From Arthrobacter sp. Y81 (GTDB taxonomy: Bacteria > Actinomycetota > Actinomycetes > Actinomycetales > Micrococcaceae), in contig NZ_PJIL01000004.1 in assembly GCF_002929335.1 (NCBI RefSeq), positions 124,001-188,000 on the forward strand: a stretch of DNA of 64,000 nt, in the 5' to 3' direction. The position numbers and the translations under genes are program-made. Position 1 is the stretch's first letter. Every line of letters begins with the position of its first letter. The notes below the pieces were generated by a model. That model was not told where the DNA came from. It saw only the letters and a program-made list of their open reading frames with translations, and made no database searches. Shown one piece after another: positions 31,007 to 40,121 of the stretch.

Positions 31007-31707
31007 CAGGCGGACGCCGCCGTGGAGTGCTGACGGATTCCCCCGGGGACCGCGAGGCCCAGCGATGTCAGCTGCGATGAGACGTGCTCCGCCACCAGCC
31101 GGGCACCGTCCACGTGGAAGTGCGTGTTGTCCGCCAGCCCGTCCTGCCAGTGGGCGTGCTCCCCCGGACCAAAATGGCAGAACAGGGATTTTGATCCTTC
31201 CACGCCGAGCCGGGTGTACAGGCCGCGCGTCCAGCTGTTGAGGTCGATCAGCGGGACGTGAAGCTCCGCCGCGAGCTCCCGGACCACCTCGGGGTAATCC
31301 TCCAGGCTCTGTTCCAGCCTTGCACCAGCCGCGGCAGCTGCCCCGGCCAGGAAGTGGCGCCGCTCCACCGACGTGCACAGAACGGCGCGGGCACCTGTGG
31401 CCCCGACCTCGGCGGCCATGGTCCGCAGGTTCGCCGCGTAGCCGGTCCTGGCCGCAAGGTGCCGGCGCTTTTGGTCGTTGTGGCCGAACTGGATCAGCAC
31501 CAGGTCGCCCTCGCCGGCCAGTTCCAGCAGCGCGTCCCACAGCCCTTCGGCCCGGAAGGACTCGGTGCTGGCCCCGCCCTTGGCGAAATTGTGGACGGAA
31601 CCCCACGTGTGCACGTGCGGGGCAAGCTGCGCGCCCCAGCCGCTCATCGGGTACTCGTGGGTGGGGCACGTGGCGACCGTCGAGTCGCCGGCCAGGAGGA
31701 TCTTCAT
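31006..31707 (-). CDS. Rhamnogalacturonan acetylesterase (SGNH, CE12-type)
   Basis: 233 residues. SGNH hydrolase blocks: block I KILLAGDSTVATC (catalytic Ser), block II NFAKGGAST, block III IQFGHNDQKR, block V DNTHFHVDGARLVAEH (catalytic Asp and His). The fit to CE12 RhgT/YesT is good. It removes acetyl groups from galacturonate residues of rhamnogalacturonan. No signal peptide, so it acts on imported oligomers. It follows the LplB/LplC-type permeases in one operon. Confidence 0.92.
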   Translation of the reverse strand: MKILLAGDSTVATCPTHEYPMSGWGAQLAPHVHTWGSVHNFAKGGASTESFRAEGLWDALLELAGEGDLVLIQFGHNDQKRRHLAARTGYAANLRTMAAEVGATGARAVLCTSVERRHFLAGAAAAAGARLEQSLEDYPEVVRELAAELHVPLIDLNSWTRGLYTRLGVEGSKSLFCHFGPGEHAHWQDGLADNTHFHVDGARLVAEHVSSQLTSLGLAVPGGIRQHSTAASA

Positions 31708-31750
31708 CTTCGGCCTTTCGGTCAGGTGACGGTTTGGGATGAGGGGTTTG

Positions 31751-31829
31751 CGGCGCGGCTGGAGGGCGCGGCTGGAGCGGCGCGGCTGGAGCGGCGCGGC
31801 TGGAGCGGCGCGGCTGGAGCGGCGCGGCT
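31751..31829. repeat. 14-bp minisatellite between permease and acetylesterase
   Basis: About 5.7 tandem copies of CGGCGCGGCTGGAG (one copy 13 bp), running right up to the permease stop codon at 31829-31831. All lie in the 121-nt gap. The unit is not a multiple of three, so any extension into the coding sequence would shift frame. Confidence 0.85.
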
Positions 31830-32701
31830 CAGCCCTTGACGGATCCGATCAGCATTCCCTTGGCGAAGTGCTTTTGCAGGAACGGGTAGAAGATCAGGAT
31901 GGGCAGGGTGGCCACCACAATCACGGCGAACTTGATGCCCTGTTCCGGCGGGATGTAGTTCGGGTCCACGTTGCCGGTGCCGAGCAGGTCGGACGAAGCG
32001 GTGACCTGGCGCAGGTACATCTGCAGGGTCCATTTGGAGTTGTCGGAGAGGTAGAGCAGCGGTGACATGAAGTCATTCCAGATGCCCACGGCGTAGAACA
32101 GCGCGAACGTTGCGAGCACCGGTTTGGACAGCGGGAGCAGGATCCGCCAGAGGATCCCGACTTCGGTGGCGCCGTCCATTTTGGCGGACTCCTCCAGCTC
32201 CGCGGGGAGTTCCTGGAAGAAGTTTTTGATGATGATCAGGCTGAACGGGTTGATCGCGGCCGGCAGGATCAGCGCCCAGTAGGAGTTGAGGAGGCCGAGG
32301 TCCTTGATCAGCAGGAACGTGGGGATCATGCCGCCGGAGAACACCATGGCGAAGACCACCAGGGACAGGATGAGCTGGCGGCCCCGGAGGTTCCGTTTGG
32401 CCAGCGGGTAGGCCATGGTGACGGTCAGGATCAGCTGCACCACGGTACCCACCACGGTGACGAGCACCGTGGTGACCAGGGCACGGATGAACGCGGGGGT
32501 GGAGAAGATGTATTCGTAGGCGCCCAGGCTGAACTGTTCGGGCCAGACGAAGAAGGCCCGGCGGGTGATTTCGGCTTCGGTGGCGAAGGAGCCGGCGAAC
32601 ACGTACACGAACGGCAGCAGCGTCAGGACGCCGATCCCGGTCAGGAAGACGTAGTTGGCGGCATCGAAGATCCGGCCGCCGGTGGTGTTGTGGATCTTCA
32701 T
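31829..32701 (-). CDS. CUT1 ABC permease, LplC/YtcP type
   Basis: 290 residues, six helices, with the MalG-type EAA loop PAELEESAKMDGATEVGILW RILLPLSKPVLATF. The C terminus FLQKHFAKGMLIGSVKG is typical of LplC/YtcP/YesQ permeases. It pairs with the permease just upstream (1-nt overlap) and the large binding protein. Predicted substrate: rhamnogalacturonan-derived oligosaccharide, from operon content. The ATPase (MsmX-like) is not in the window, as is usual for this type. Confidence 0.92.
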   Translation of the reverse strand: MKIHNTTGGRIFDAANYVFLTGIGVLTLLPFVYVFAGSFATEAEITRRAFFVWPEQFSLGAYEYIFSTPAFIRALVTTVLVTVVGTVVQLILTVTMAYPLAKRNLRGRQLILSLVVFAMVFSGGMIPTFLLIKDLGLLNSYWALILPAAINPFSLIIIKNFFQELPAELEESAKMDGATEVGILWRILLPLSKPVLATFALFYAVGIWNDFMSPLLYLSDNSKWTLQMYLRQVTASSDLLGTGNVDPNYIPPEQGIKFAVIVVATLPILIFYPFLQKHFAKGMLIGSVKG

Positions 32702-33675
32702 TAGAACAGTCCGCTCTGGTTGAACCGCTTGGCCAGGGCGTTGGTGCCGAAGATCAGCACGATGCCCACCAATGACTTGAACAGACCCACGGCGGTGGAA
32801 TAGGAGTAGGCGCCCTGGGTGATGCCCACGAAGTACACGTAGGTGTCAAAGACCTCTGCCACTGACCGGTTGAGGGCGTTGGTCATCAGGTAGATCTGTT
32901 CGAAGCCGGTGTTCAGCATCTGCCCGATCGCCAGGATGAGCATCACGATGATGGTGGAGCGGATCCCGGGCAGGGTGATGTGCCAGACCCGGCGGAACCG
33001 GCCGGCGCCGTCGATGATGGCGGCCTCGTACTGGTCCTGGTCCACAGTGGCCAGGGCGGCGAGGAAGATGATGGTCCCCCAGCCGGTGTTCTTCCAGATC
33101 TCCTGCAGCACAATGAGCGGCCGGAACCAGGCCGGATCCGACAGGAAATCGATGTCCGTGCCCAGCACGTTGTTGATGAACAGGAACAAAGGCCCGAAAT
33201 CCAGGGCGAACAGCAGGAAGCTCAACGACGCCACAATGGTCCAGGACAGGAAGTGCGGGATATACACGAGCGTCTGGACCGTGCGTTTGAGGATCGACAG
33301 CCGGACCTCGTTCAGCAGCAACGCCAGGACGATGGTCAGCGGGAACACGATCCCCAGGCTCAGGAATGCCAGGATCAGCGTATTGCCCAGCAGCCGGCCG
33401 AAATCCGGGTTGGCGAAGAAATCCTCGAAATGCTGGAAGCCAACCCACGGGCTGCCGTTCACGCCCAGGAAAGGAACGTAGTCCTTAAACGCGATGGACA
33501 CCCCGTACATGGGGGCGTAGCGGAACACCGCGAAGTAGACAACGCCCGGCAATAGCAACAGATAGAGCCACTTGTAATGCGCGAAATGGACGGCGAAGCG
33601 GCGTCGCCGCCCCGGGGCAGGCGCGGGTGGCGGCGCCTGCTCCGGGGCTTTGACGTCAACTGCGGACGCTGTCAC
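32701..33675 (-). CDS. CUT1 ABC permease, LplB/YteP type
   Basis: 324 residues from GTG 33675, which overlaps the binding-protein stop by 4 nt. Six helices preceded by a Pro/Ala/Arg-rich cytoplasmic tail; KWLYLLLLPGVVYFAVFRYA PMYG and the EAA loop DQYEAAIIDGAGRFRRVWHI TLPGIRSTI match LplB/YteP/YesP. Forms the membrane channel with the 31829 permease. Confidence 0.92.
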   Translation of the reverse strand: MTASAVDVKAPEQAPPPAPAPGRRRRFAVHFAHYKWLYLLLLPGVVYFAVFRYAPMYGVSIAFKDYVPFLGVNGSPWVGFQHFEDFFANPDFGRLLGNTLILAFLSLGIVFPLTIVLALLLNEVRLSILKRTVQTLVYIPHFLSWTIVASLSFLLFALDFGPLFLFINNVLGTDIDFLSDPAWFRPLIVLQEIWKNTGWGTIIFLAALATVDQDQYEAAIIDGAGRFRRVWHITLPGIRSTIIVMLILAIGQMLNTGFEQIYLMTNALNRSVAEVFDTYVYFVGITQGAYSYSTAVGLFKSLVGIVLIFGTNALAKRFNQSGLF

Positions 33676-35201
33676 TTGCTGTCCTGCCAGAGCTTGTTGA
33701 TCTCTTCCTGGACCTTGTCCCCGCCGCTGGACTTCCACAGCTTGATGGCGTCCTTCAGGCCCTGCTCATCGATCTGGCCAGCCAGGTATTTGATCCTGGC
33801 GTCGGCCACGATGTTGTCCAGCTGCGCACCCTTGGCAACGTAGGTCGGTGATACGAAGGCCGCAGCCGGGTTGTAGACGGCACTCTTCAGGTCCTCCGCC
33901 ATGACCTCAACGCGCTTGTCGAAGACTTTCTGTTCGTAGTCGGAGGCCTGCTTGACGGGGTAGAAGTTGTTGCCGGTGACGTTGGTGCCCAGCTGCGCGT
34001 AGCTCTTGATGTCCGTGGCCACAGCTTTGCCCTCGGCCGTCTCGGGCTTGATGGTGGCGGCCTTTCCGTCCTCGACAGTGAAGTTCACGCCCTCGATTCC
34101 GTTGTTCAGCAGGGCGGCCACTTCCTTGCCGTTCATGGTGTTCAGGAACTCAAGGACGTTCTTCAGCTCAGCCTCGGTCCGGACGCTGGTCTTGGGAATG
34201 GCCAGGAAGCCGGAGTAGCCGTCCGTCGGGTGTGCGTGGAGTTCGCCGTCGGGCCCCTTGAGGTTACCGACGAAGCCCACCTTGTTTTCGAAGTCATTGG
34301 GGTTGGCCTGCTTGAACAGGTTGATGAGGACACTCACGCGGGAGTCGACGTCGACGATGATGCCGCCCTTGCCGTTGAAGAACGGCTCGTTCCACTTGGT
34401 GCCGTCGAAGGTGGCGAAGTCAGGGTTGATGAGCTTCTCGTCCACCATCTTCTTGACGAAGCGGTTGGCTTCGAGGAACTCCTCGGTTTCGAAGCTCGGG
34501 ATCAGCTTCCCGTCTTTTTCGGTCCAGCGGTTGCCGGCGCCGTACCACTCTTCGATGATGTCGTAGGGGCTGTTGGAGCCCAGGGCGCCCCACTTGGGGA
34601 TGGTGATGCCCCAGGTGTCGTCCTGGCCGTTGCCGTCCGGGTCCTGTTCAGTAAAGGCCTTGGCTACGTTGTACAGGTCCTCGGTGGTCTCGGGTGCCTT
34701 CAGCCCAAGCTTGTCCAGCCAGTCCTGCCGGAACATCACGGCCGCACGGATGGGGTTGCGGGCGCGGAAGACGCCATAGACCTTGCCGTTGATGCTGGCG
34801 TTCTGCTCAACCTCCGGGAAGGTGGTCTTCAGGTTCGGGTACTCGTCCAGTTTGTCGGTGAGGTCCCAGAAGGCGCCGGCCTCGGCGTTCTTGACGAACC
34901 CGGGCGACTTGCTCTGGACCACCATGACCTGGGGAATTTCGGCGGACGCCAGCGTGATGTTCATTTTGTCCTCGTAGGACGCGTTCGGCGTCCACGTGAT
35001 GTTGATGTCCTTGCCGGTGAGCTCCTCGAGCTTCTGCTGCACGGCGCCGTCGGCCGACGGCGGCTGCGCCTCGAGGAATGGCGCCATGAGGCTGATCTTC
35101 GAGGTGTCCGCAGCCGGGGCTTCACCGCCGCTGCAGGCCGTGAGGGTCAGTGCGGTGGCGGTCACGACGGCGGCCGCCAGGCTGAGTTTTCTGCGGATCA
35201 T
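33672..35201 (-). CDS. LplA/YesO-type oligosaccharide-binding lipoprotein
   Basis: 509 residues from ATG 35201. Lipoprotein signal MIRRKLSLAAAVVTATALTL with lipobox LTAC. The long mature domain (family 1 extracellular solute-binding fold) has NITWTPNASYEDKMNITLAS, MFRQDWLDKLGLKAPETTED and DTWGITIPKWGALG, as in LplA/YtcQ. It captures the sugar for the two downstream permeases. Together with YesL, acetylesterase and DUF1961 neighbours the ligand is probably a rhamnogalacturonan oligomer. Confidence 0.92.
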   Translation of the reverse strand: MIRRKLSLAAAVVTATALTLTACSGGEAPAADTSKISLMAPFLEAQPPSADGAVQQKLEELTGKDINITWTPNASYEDKMNITLASAEIPQVMVVQSKSPGFVKNAEAGAFWDLTDKLDEYPNLKTTFPEVEQNASINGKVYGVFRARNPIRAAVMFRQDWLDKLGLKAPETTEDLYNVAKAFTEQDPDGNGQDDTWGITIPKWGALGSNSPYDIIEEWYGAGNRWTEKDGKLIPSFETEEFLEANRFVKKMVDEKLINPDFATFDGTKWNEPFFNGKGGIIVDVDSRVSVLINLFKQANPNDFENKVGFVGNLKGPDGELHAHPTDGYSGFLAIPKTSVRTEAELKNVLEFLNTMNGKEVAALLNNGIEGVNFTVEDGKAATIKPETAEGKAVATDIKSYAQLGTNVTGNNFYPVKQASDYEQKVFDKRVEVMAEDLKSAVYNPAAAFVSPTYVAKGAQLDNIVADARIKYLAGQIDEQGLKDAIKLWKSSGGDKVQEEINKLWQDSK

Positions 35202-35298
35202 GGTGTTTTCCTTTTCCACTTCTTCGGGGTTGGCTGGGTCAGTTTGTTGATGGTTTGGTGTGTGCGGTTTTGGTTCGCGGCCTCGGATCTCCGCATCT

Positions 35299-35316
35299 TT
35301 GATACGTTTCATTCAA
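35299..35316. promoter_or_regulatory. LacI-type operator in front of the LplA/YesO-type gene
   Basis: TTGATACGTTTCATTCAA, about 100 nt upstream of the ATG at 35201 and in a 216-nt gap after yesL. The core TGATACGTTTCA is a LacI-family box; TGAAACGATACA at 45426 is similar. It suggests an internal promoter inside the operon. Confidence 0.55.
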
Positions 35317-35417
35317 TGGCCGCGCAAAGGCACTTTCTGCCCATTGCGGAGACCTTCGGGCAGCAGCGCGCGACCGGATAAGCCGCACGTCCGCAGGGCG
35401 GGCCGCCACCCCGCAGC

Positions 35418-36113
35418 TCAGGCAATCGGAGCACCCACCGTTGCGGCCGCTGCCCGGGATCCCGCCATCTCGCGTCCGGCGCCGACGCCGGAGCCTGCCG
35501 TCACGGAGTCGTCATTGGCGGTGAAGAAGCGGTCGCACAGCCAGCCGGTGACGTACAGCCATGCGCCGATGCTGAAGAACGGGATAAGTCCCGGCAAGGC
35601 CTGGCTGGCGAACAGGGCAGCCGCGGTCACAAAAAGCAGGATCGCGGTGCCCGCGAGGTGGCGGAGGGCAAACCGCGAGGACATCAAAAGGTACTGCGGG
35701 AGCGGCAGCTCATACCGGGCAAACATGGGGAAGATATGGCAAACCACGGCCACCAGGACGATGGCAGCGACGAACACGCCGGCAGCCATCAACTGGGACA
35801 GGAGGTCGCCGGAGCCGGAGAAGTAGTTCCAGTTCAGGGAGAGGGCTGCGCCGGCGAGCATAACCGGCAGCGCCAGGGCGTTTCCGCGGCCAAAGTTGCG
35901 CCCAAATTCCTTCGTGAACGCACGAAACAGCGGGGCAGCCTCGCCCCGGACCCTACGGCGCACCAGGATCTGCGCGGCCGCGGTCGCAGGGCCAACGCCA
36001 AATACCCCCAGGCCGGCCAGTGAGAACACGATCCAAAACAGGTTCAGGCATGCAATCCACAGCAGGGTGTCGAAGAATGAATATGCCTTCGCGCTAAAAC
36101 TTCCAGTCAGCAC
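35418..36113 (-). CDS. YesL/DUF624 family membrane protein
   Basis: 231 residues from GTG 36113 (GGAGG upstream). Five to six helices; FFDTLLWIACLNLFWIVFSL AGLGVFGVGPATAAA is the DUF624 signature. YesL-type proteins accompany LplABC/YesOPQ transporters in pectin and rhamnogalacturonan clusters; their exact role is not known, perhaps assisting the transporter. First gene of the minus-strand operon, divergent from the Gfo/Idh-DUF6807 gene. Confidence 0.85.
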   Translation of the reverse strand: MLTGSFSAKAYSFFDTLLWIACLNLFWIVFSLAGLGVFGVGPATAAAQILVRRRVRGEAAPLFRAFTKEFGRNFGRGNALALPVMLAGAALSLNWNYFSGSGDLLSQLMAAGVFVAAIVLVAVVCHIFPMFARYELPLPQYLLMSSRFALRHLAGTAILLFVTAAALFASQALPGLIPFFSIGAWLYVTGWLCDRFFTANDDSVTAGSGVGAGREMAGSRAAAATVGAPIA

Positions 36114-36228
36114 GTCTAGCCTCCGATCTCTCCATCGTTGCAGGAACGGGGGCCTCAGTGGTCCACGTCACGTAAGTAAGCGGTTTCTCGAAAATCTAGA
36201 CGCTTTTGGAGTGGCGGTCAAGGTGCAA

Positions 36229-36298
36229 TTTGAATCGTTACATAATCCGTCCGGCCGGGTTATGCTGTTGTCATCAGCATTTTGGAAAGCGCTTACCA
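36229..36298. promoter_or_regulatory. Two LacI-type operators in the yesL/DUF6807 divergent region
   Basis: Site 1 (36229-36242) TTTGAATCGTTACA matches the half-site at the rhamnose operator (26221-26251). Site 2 (36283-36298) TGGAAAGCGCTTACCA is an almost perfect palindrome of the catabolite/LacI type. The 304-nt gap 36114-36417 holds no gene; a third partial box, AAGCGGTTTCTCGA, is near 36178. Confidence 0.6.
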
Positions 36299-36417
36299 TA
36301 GGTTATGCCTGGCCGGCCCGGCCTAGGCTGATGTCAGCCGTCCAGGGCCCCGGCCCGGCGATTTCCTGAACAGACACCGACGTCAACACCCCGTCCCGGG
36401 GACAGAAGAGGAGAGCC

Positions 36418-38541
36418 ATGGGCACCCTGTCCGAGCCCGTCCCGGAAGAACGCAAACTCCCCACTACGTCAGCGGCCAGGGTGGCACTCGTCGGGGTCCA
36501 CGGCTTCGGGACGCACCACCTCCGCAACCTTGAACGGCTGCAGGCAAGCGGCGCCGTCACCCTCGTGGCTGTTGCGGATCCAAATCCTCCTGCGCCGGGC
36601 GCTCTTCCTTCCGAGACTGCGGTCTTTAGCAACCTTGACGAACTCCTGGCGGCAACCCCGGCGCTGGACCTCGTCATCGTGGCCACGCCCATCCAGACGC
36701 ACGCACCCCTGGCGCTGACCGCCCTCCCTCACGCCGACCTATATCTGGAGAAGCCTCCCGTCGCTTCACTGGCCGACTTTAACCGGCTGCAGGAGGCCGC
36801 CGCCGAAGCCGGACGCAGTGTCCAGATCGGCTTCCAAAGCCTCGGCTCCCACGCGCTGCAGGCCATTGAGGACCTGCTCGCGGCGGGCGAGATCGGCACG
36901 CTCCTGGGGATCTCCGCCACCGGGCGCTGGGTGCGGGACCGTGCCTACTACAAGCGTTCGCGCTGGGCGGGCAAGCGCAGCCTGAACGGCGTCGACGTCG
37001 TGGACGGTGTGGCCACCAATCCGCTGGCGCATGCCATCGCCACGGCCTTGAGGATCGCCGGCGCGCGGACCCTGGATGATCTCGAATCCGTGGAAACGGA
37101 CCTCTACCGGGCCAACGACAATGAATCGGACGACACCTCCGTGATCCGGGTGCGAACCACATCGGGGCTGCCCATCACCTGCGCGCTCACGCTGTGCGCC
37201 ACCGAATCCGTGGAACCGTACATCACGCTGCAAGGCAGCGAAGGAACCGCGGTGTTCCACTACACCGAAGACCGCCTCAGCATCAGAGGCATCGACGGCG
37301 AGCGCAGCCAGGTCTTCGGCCGGGACGACCTCACCGAGAACCTGCTGGAACACCTGCGCCAGCACCACTCGCCGGACAGCCCACCCCACGCTGCGCCGCT
37401 CATCAGCCCGCTCGCCGACAGCGGCGCGTTCATGGGCGTGCTTGAAGCCATCCGCACCGCCGACGCTCCGGCACTGATCCCTGCGCAGTACATCAACTGG
37501 ACGGGCGACGGCGATTCCGCCCACGCCGTGATCGCCGGCATCGAGGACGCGCTGGAACGCGCGACGGCGGCACACGCCACCTTCAGCGAGCTTGGCCTGC
37601 CGTGGGCACGGTCCGCGGCCGACAACCCGGAGAATCCTTCGCTCACCGTTCAGGACCTCGCCGTTCAGGCTGGCGGCCAGCACGACGGCGGTCCTGCGGC
37701 CGGCGAGCTAAGCGGTGCCACCACGGTGGCCACCCTGCAGGACGGCACCGCCATCGCGGCAAGGCTCTCACCCCGGCCATACCTGCACCCGGTGCGCACG
37801 CTCGGTGGTGTCACGGTCACGGACCACCTCCCGTCGGACCACCCCTGGCACCTCGGTGCGGGCGTGGCCCTGCAGGACGTCAACGGCATCAATTTCTGGG
37901 GCGGTAAGACCTACACCCGCACAGCCGGACGGTACGAAGAACTCCCGGACCACGGCAGGATCGTGCAGCTCTCCGCCGCTTCAGTGCCGGGGTCGCGTGA
38001 CGGTAATTCCGTGCAGCAGGAACTGAGCTGGCAGGCTCCGGATGGCAGCGAACTCCTCCGCGAGCGCCGCAGCATCCGGCCGATTCAGGTGGACGCACGA
38101 ACTTGGCGGCTGGACCTGGCGACGGAACTGACCGCCGTCGTCGACGCCTCACTGGGAGGCCCCGGCTCCAACGGTGCCGCTGGCAGCGGCTACGGCGGAT
38201 TCTTCTGGCGGCTGCCCGCGTGCTCCGCGGCTGAAGTCTTTACAGCCGCGGAGCACGGGGAAACTGACGTCCACGGCTCTGTCTCGCCCTGGCTGGCGTG
38301 GACCGCGGAGTTCCGGGAGGGCCCGGCGAGCCTGGTGTTCGCCGGGCCTGCGGAGGCGCCGGATCCGTGGTTCGTCCGGCTGTCCGGCTACCCCGGGGTG
38401 GGCTCGGCCCTCGCCTGGAACAGGCCCGTGAAGCTCGCCGCCGGGGAAGCCGTCTCGCGCTCCTTCACAGTGTGGATCGCGGACGGCACGCTGACTCCGG
38501 AGGACGCTGCCGGCCTGGCCGCCGGTTTGTCTGCCGGCTAG
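36418..38541 (+). CDS. Gfo/Idh/MocA oxidoreductase fused to a DUF6807 (PmoA-like) domain, copy 1
   Basis: 707 residues, ribosome binding site AGAGGAG. Residues 20-400: NAD(P)-binding Rossmann VALVGVHGFGTHHLRNLERL, DLYLEKPPVASLADF (EKP motif), QIGFQSLGSHAL and the Gfo/Idh C-terminal fold. Residues 430-700: DUF6807 with RPYLHPVRTLGGVTVTDHLP, DHPWHLGAGVA, INFWGGKTYT and GYGGFFWRLP; it carries several conserved His/Asp. The fusion is co-linear with the protein at 52816. Substrate unknown; a sugar-processing step on pectin-derived compounds is inferred from context. Confidence 0.85.
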   Translation: MGTLSEPVPEERKLPTTSAARVALVGVHGFGTHHLRNLERLQASGAVTLVAVADPNPPAPGALPSETAVFSNLDELLAATPALDLVIVATPIQTHAPLALTALPHADLYLEKPPVASLADFNRLQEAAAEAGRSVQIGFQSLGSHALQAIEDLLAAGEIGTLLGISATGRWVRDRAYYKRSRWAGKRSLNGVDVVDGVATNPLAHAIATALRIAGARTLDDLESVETDLYRANDNESDDTSVIRVRTTSGLPITCALTLCATESVEPYITLQGSEGTAVFHYTEDRLSIRGIDGERSQVFGRDDLTENLLEHLRQHHSPDSPPHAAPLISPLADSGAFMGVLEAIRTADAPALIPAQYINWTGDGDSAHAVIAGIEDALERATAAHATFSELGLPWARSAADNPENPSLTVQDLAVQAGGQHDGGPAAGELSGATTVATLQDGTAIAARLSPRPYLHPVRTLGGVTVTDHLPSDHPWHLGAGVALQDVNGINFWGGKTYTRTAGRYEELPDHGRIVQLSAASVPGSRDGNSVQQELSWQAPDGSELLRERRSIRPIQVDARTWRLDLATELTAVVDASLGGPGSNGAAGSGYGGFFWRLPACSAAEVFTAAEHGETDVHGSVSPWLAWTAEFREGPASLVFAGPAEAPDPWFVRLSGYPGVGSALAWNRPVKLAAGEAVSRSFTVWIADGTLTPEDAAGLAAGLSAG

Positions 38542-38597
38542 CGGATGGAGCAACGTGAAGTTCCGGATCCACCCGAGGACCTGGCACTTCCGGCCGG

Positions 38598-39887
38598 CTA
38601 GCTCAACCCGCTCTTGAGTTCCTCGATGGCCTTCTTCGCGGCCTCCTCCGGACTGAGGCGGCCGAAGTGCACGTCGCTGGAGAAACGGGTGAGGATTTCC
38701 CCGGCCGGGCTTGCACCTGCCGGGGGCACTGCCGGCGAGTCGCCCACTTCGTCCGCAATGTCGTCAATGAAGGATGCTGTGGCTGCGTCCACTGCGCTGA
38801 GCTTGGGCGTGATGGCGGCGCGGACCTCAGAGTTGCCGGGAATGCCGCGGTCCGCCAGCGCGATCTCTCCCGCTTCGACGCTGTTGGCCAGGAAGTCGAT
38901 GAACTGCTGGGCTTCCTTGGGGTGCTTGGTCCGGGAGCTTGCCGACCAGAACTGGGATGCCTTGTAGTACTGCTGGGCCGACTTTGCGTTCCCGTCGGTG
39001 CTCGGCGGGCGCTTGATTTCCAGCGGCTGTCCGGAGGCCTTGGTCAGGGCACCCAGTTGGTTGGACCACATCCATCCCAGGGCAAACTTGTTAGTTGCCA
39101 TGCCCGTCTGGTCCAGCGGCGCGCTGGCCTCTTCGGTGAGGATGGAAGCCGGCGGGACGGACTTCGCGTCACGGAGGTCGGCCTGGAACTCGAAGAAGCC
39201 CTTGGCGTCCGCTTCGTCGAATCCGAGCTTTCCGTCCGAGGTAAACAGTGACTTGCCGTGCTGGCGCAGCCACAGGTTGAAGGAGGCGTCACCGGTCACG
39301 GGCCCGGAACCGTAGGTGCCCGCCTTTCCCTTGGCTGTGATGTCCGCGGCCGTCTGCTCGTAGTCCTTCCAGGTCCAGGACTGGTCGTCCGGCAGGGTCA
39401 CGCCGCTGGCGGAGATCAGCGAGGGGTTGGCCAGCACCACCAGCGCATTCATCCCTGCCGTCACCGCAAACTGCCCGTCCGGAGTCTTGCCGGCGTCAGC
39501 CGCGGCCTTGTCGAACTTGGACAGGTCCACGTCCTTCAGGTCCAGCAGCGCACCGCGCTTGGAGTACTCCCCCAGGTACTGGAGGTCCATCTGGATGACG
39601 TCCGGGGCCTGTTGCGAAGCCACCTGGGTAGCGAGTTTGTCCCAGTAGCCCGACCAGTCCCCGTATTCGCCTTCAATCTTGATATTGGGGTTCTTGGCCT
39701 CAAATGCGTCGATCAGCTCCTGCGTCATCTTGTGCCTGACGTCCGAACCCCACCAGGTGACGCGTAATGTGACCGGTCCGCCGGCATCTGGCTGGGCACC
39801 ACCACCGCAGCCCGAAAGGGTCAGGGCGAGGGCGGCTGCCACGGCTGCGATCTTGGGAGTTCGGGATTTCAGGGCGCGCAAAATCAT
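38598..39887 (-). CDS. CUT1 sugar-binding lipoprotein without adjacent permeases
   Basis: 429 residues. Signal with lipobox LSGC, then TLRVTWWGSDVRHKMTQELI, FEAKNPNIKIEGEYGDWSGY WDKLATQVA and NLWLRQHGKSLFTSDGKLGF. Strongly similar along its length to the binding protein at 47713 (shared QFWSASSRTKHP motif), so they are paralogs. No permease or ATPase is next to it; the operator at 39923 matches those of the 47713-51258 transporter, suggesting it feeds that permease pair. Confidence 0.88.
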   Translation of the reverse strand: MILRALKSRTPKIAAVAAALALTLSGCGGGAQPDAGGPVTLRVTWWGSDVRHKMTQELIDAFEAKNPNIKIEGEYGDWSGYWDKLATQVASQQAPDVIQMDLQYLGEYSKRGALLDLKDVDLSKFDKAAADAGKTPDGQFAVTAGMNALVVLANPSLISASGVTLPDDQSWTWKDYEQTAADITAKGKAGTYGSGPVTGDASFNLWLRQHGKSLFTSDGKLGFDEADAKGFFEFQADLRDAKSVPPASILTEEASAPLDQTGMATNKFALGWMWSNQLGALTKASGQPLEIKRPPSTDGNAKSAQQYYKASQFWSASSRTKHPKEAQQFIDFLANSVEAGEIALADRGIPGNSEVRAAITPKLSAVDAATASFIDDIADEVGDSPAVPPAGASPAGEILTRFSSDVHFGRLSPEEAAKKAIEELKSGLS

Positions 39888-39922
39888 TCGATGTCCTCTT
39901 GACGGCTTGGTTTAATTGAAGC

Positions 39923-39938
39923 GAGAAAACGCTTTCTC
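39923..39938. promoter_or_regulatory. LacI-type operator (GAGAAAACGCTTTCTC)
   Basis: GAGAAAACGCTTTCTC, one mismatch from a perfect palindrome, 36 nt upstream of the binding-protein start. The same 16 bp occur at 49141-49156, and a near copy at 51502-51519. Confidence 0.75.
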
Positions 39939-40019
39939 ACCCACACTAGGTGTGTGTCACATCACAGTCAAGGGCGACTTGGGTCCGGCCCGGGACTGCC
40001 TGGACACGGGACTGCCGGC

Positions 40020-40070
40020 GCCCGGCGTTTGGCCATTCGCCATCTATGGCCGCTATGCCCGGCGTTTGGC
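40020..40070. repeat. Direct repeats GCCCGGCGTTTGGC around a GGCCGCTA fragment
   Basis: Two exact copies of GCCCGGCGTTTGGC (40020-40033 and 40057-40070) enclose CATTCGCCATCTATGGCCGCTAT. The middle resembles the palindromic GGCCGCTA elements at 6198 and 7320. It lies downstream of the MFS stop and upstream of the binding-protein gene. Confidence 0.5.
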
Positions 40071-40121
40071 GGCCCTTTTCGTCAGATCGCGGGGTCGGTG
40101 CCGACTCTCGGCACTGCTCCC

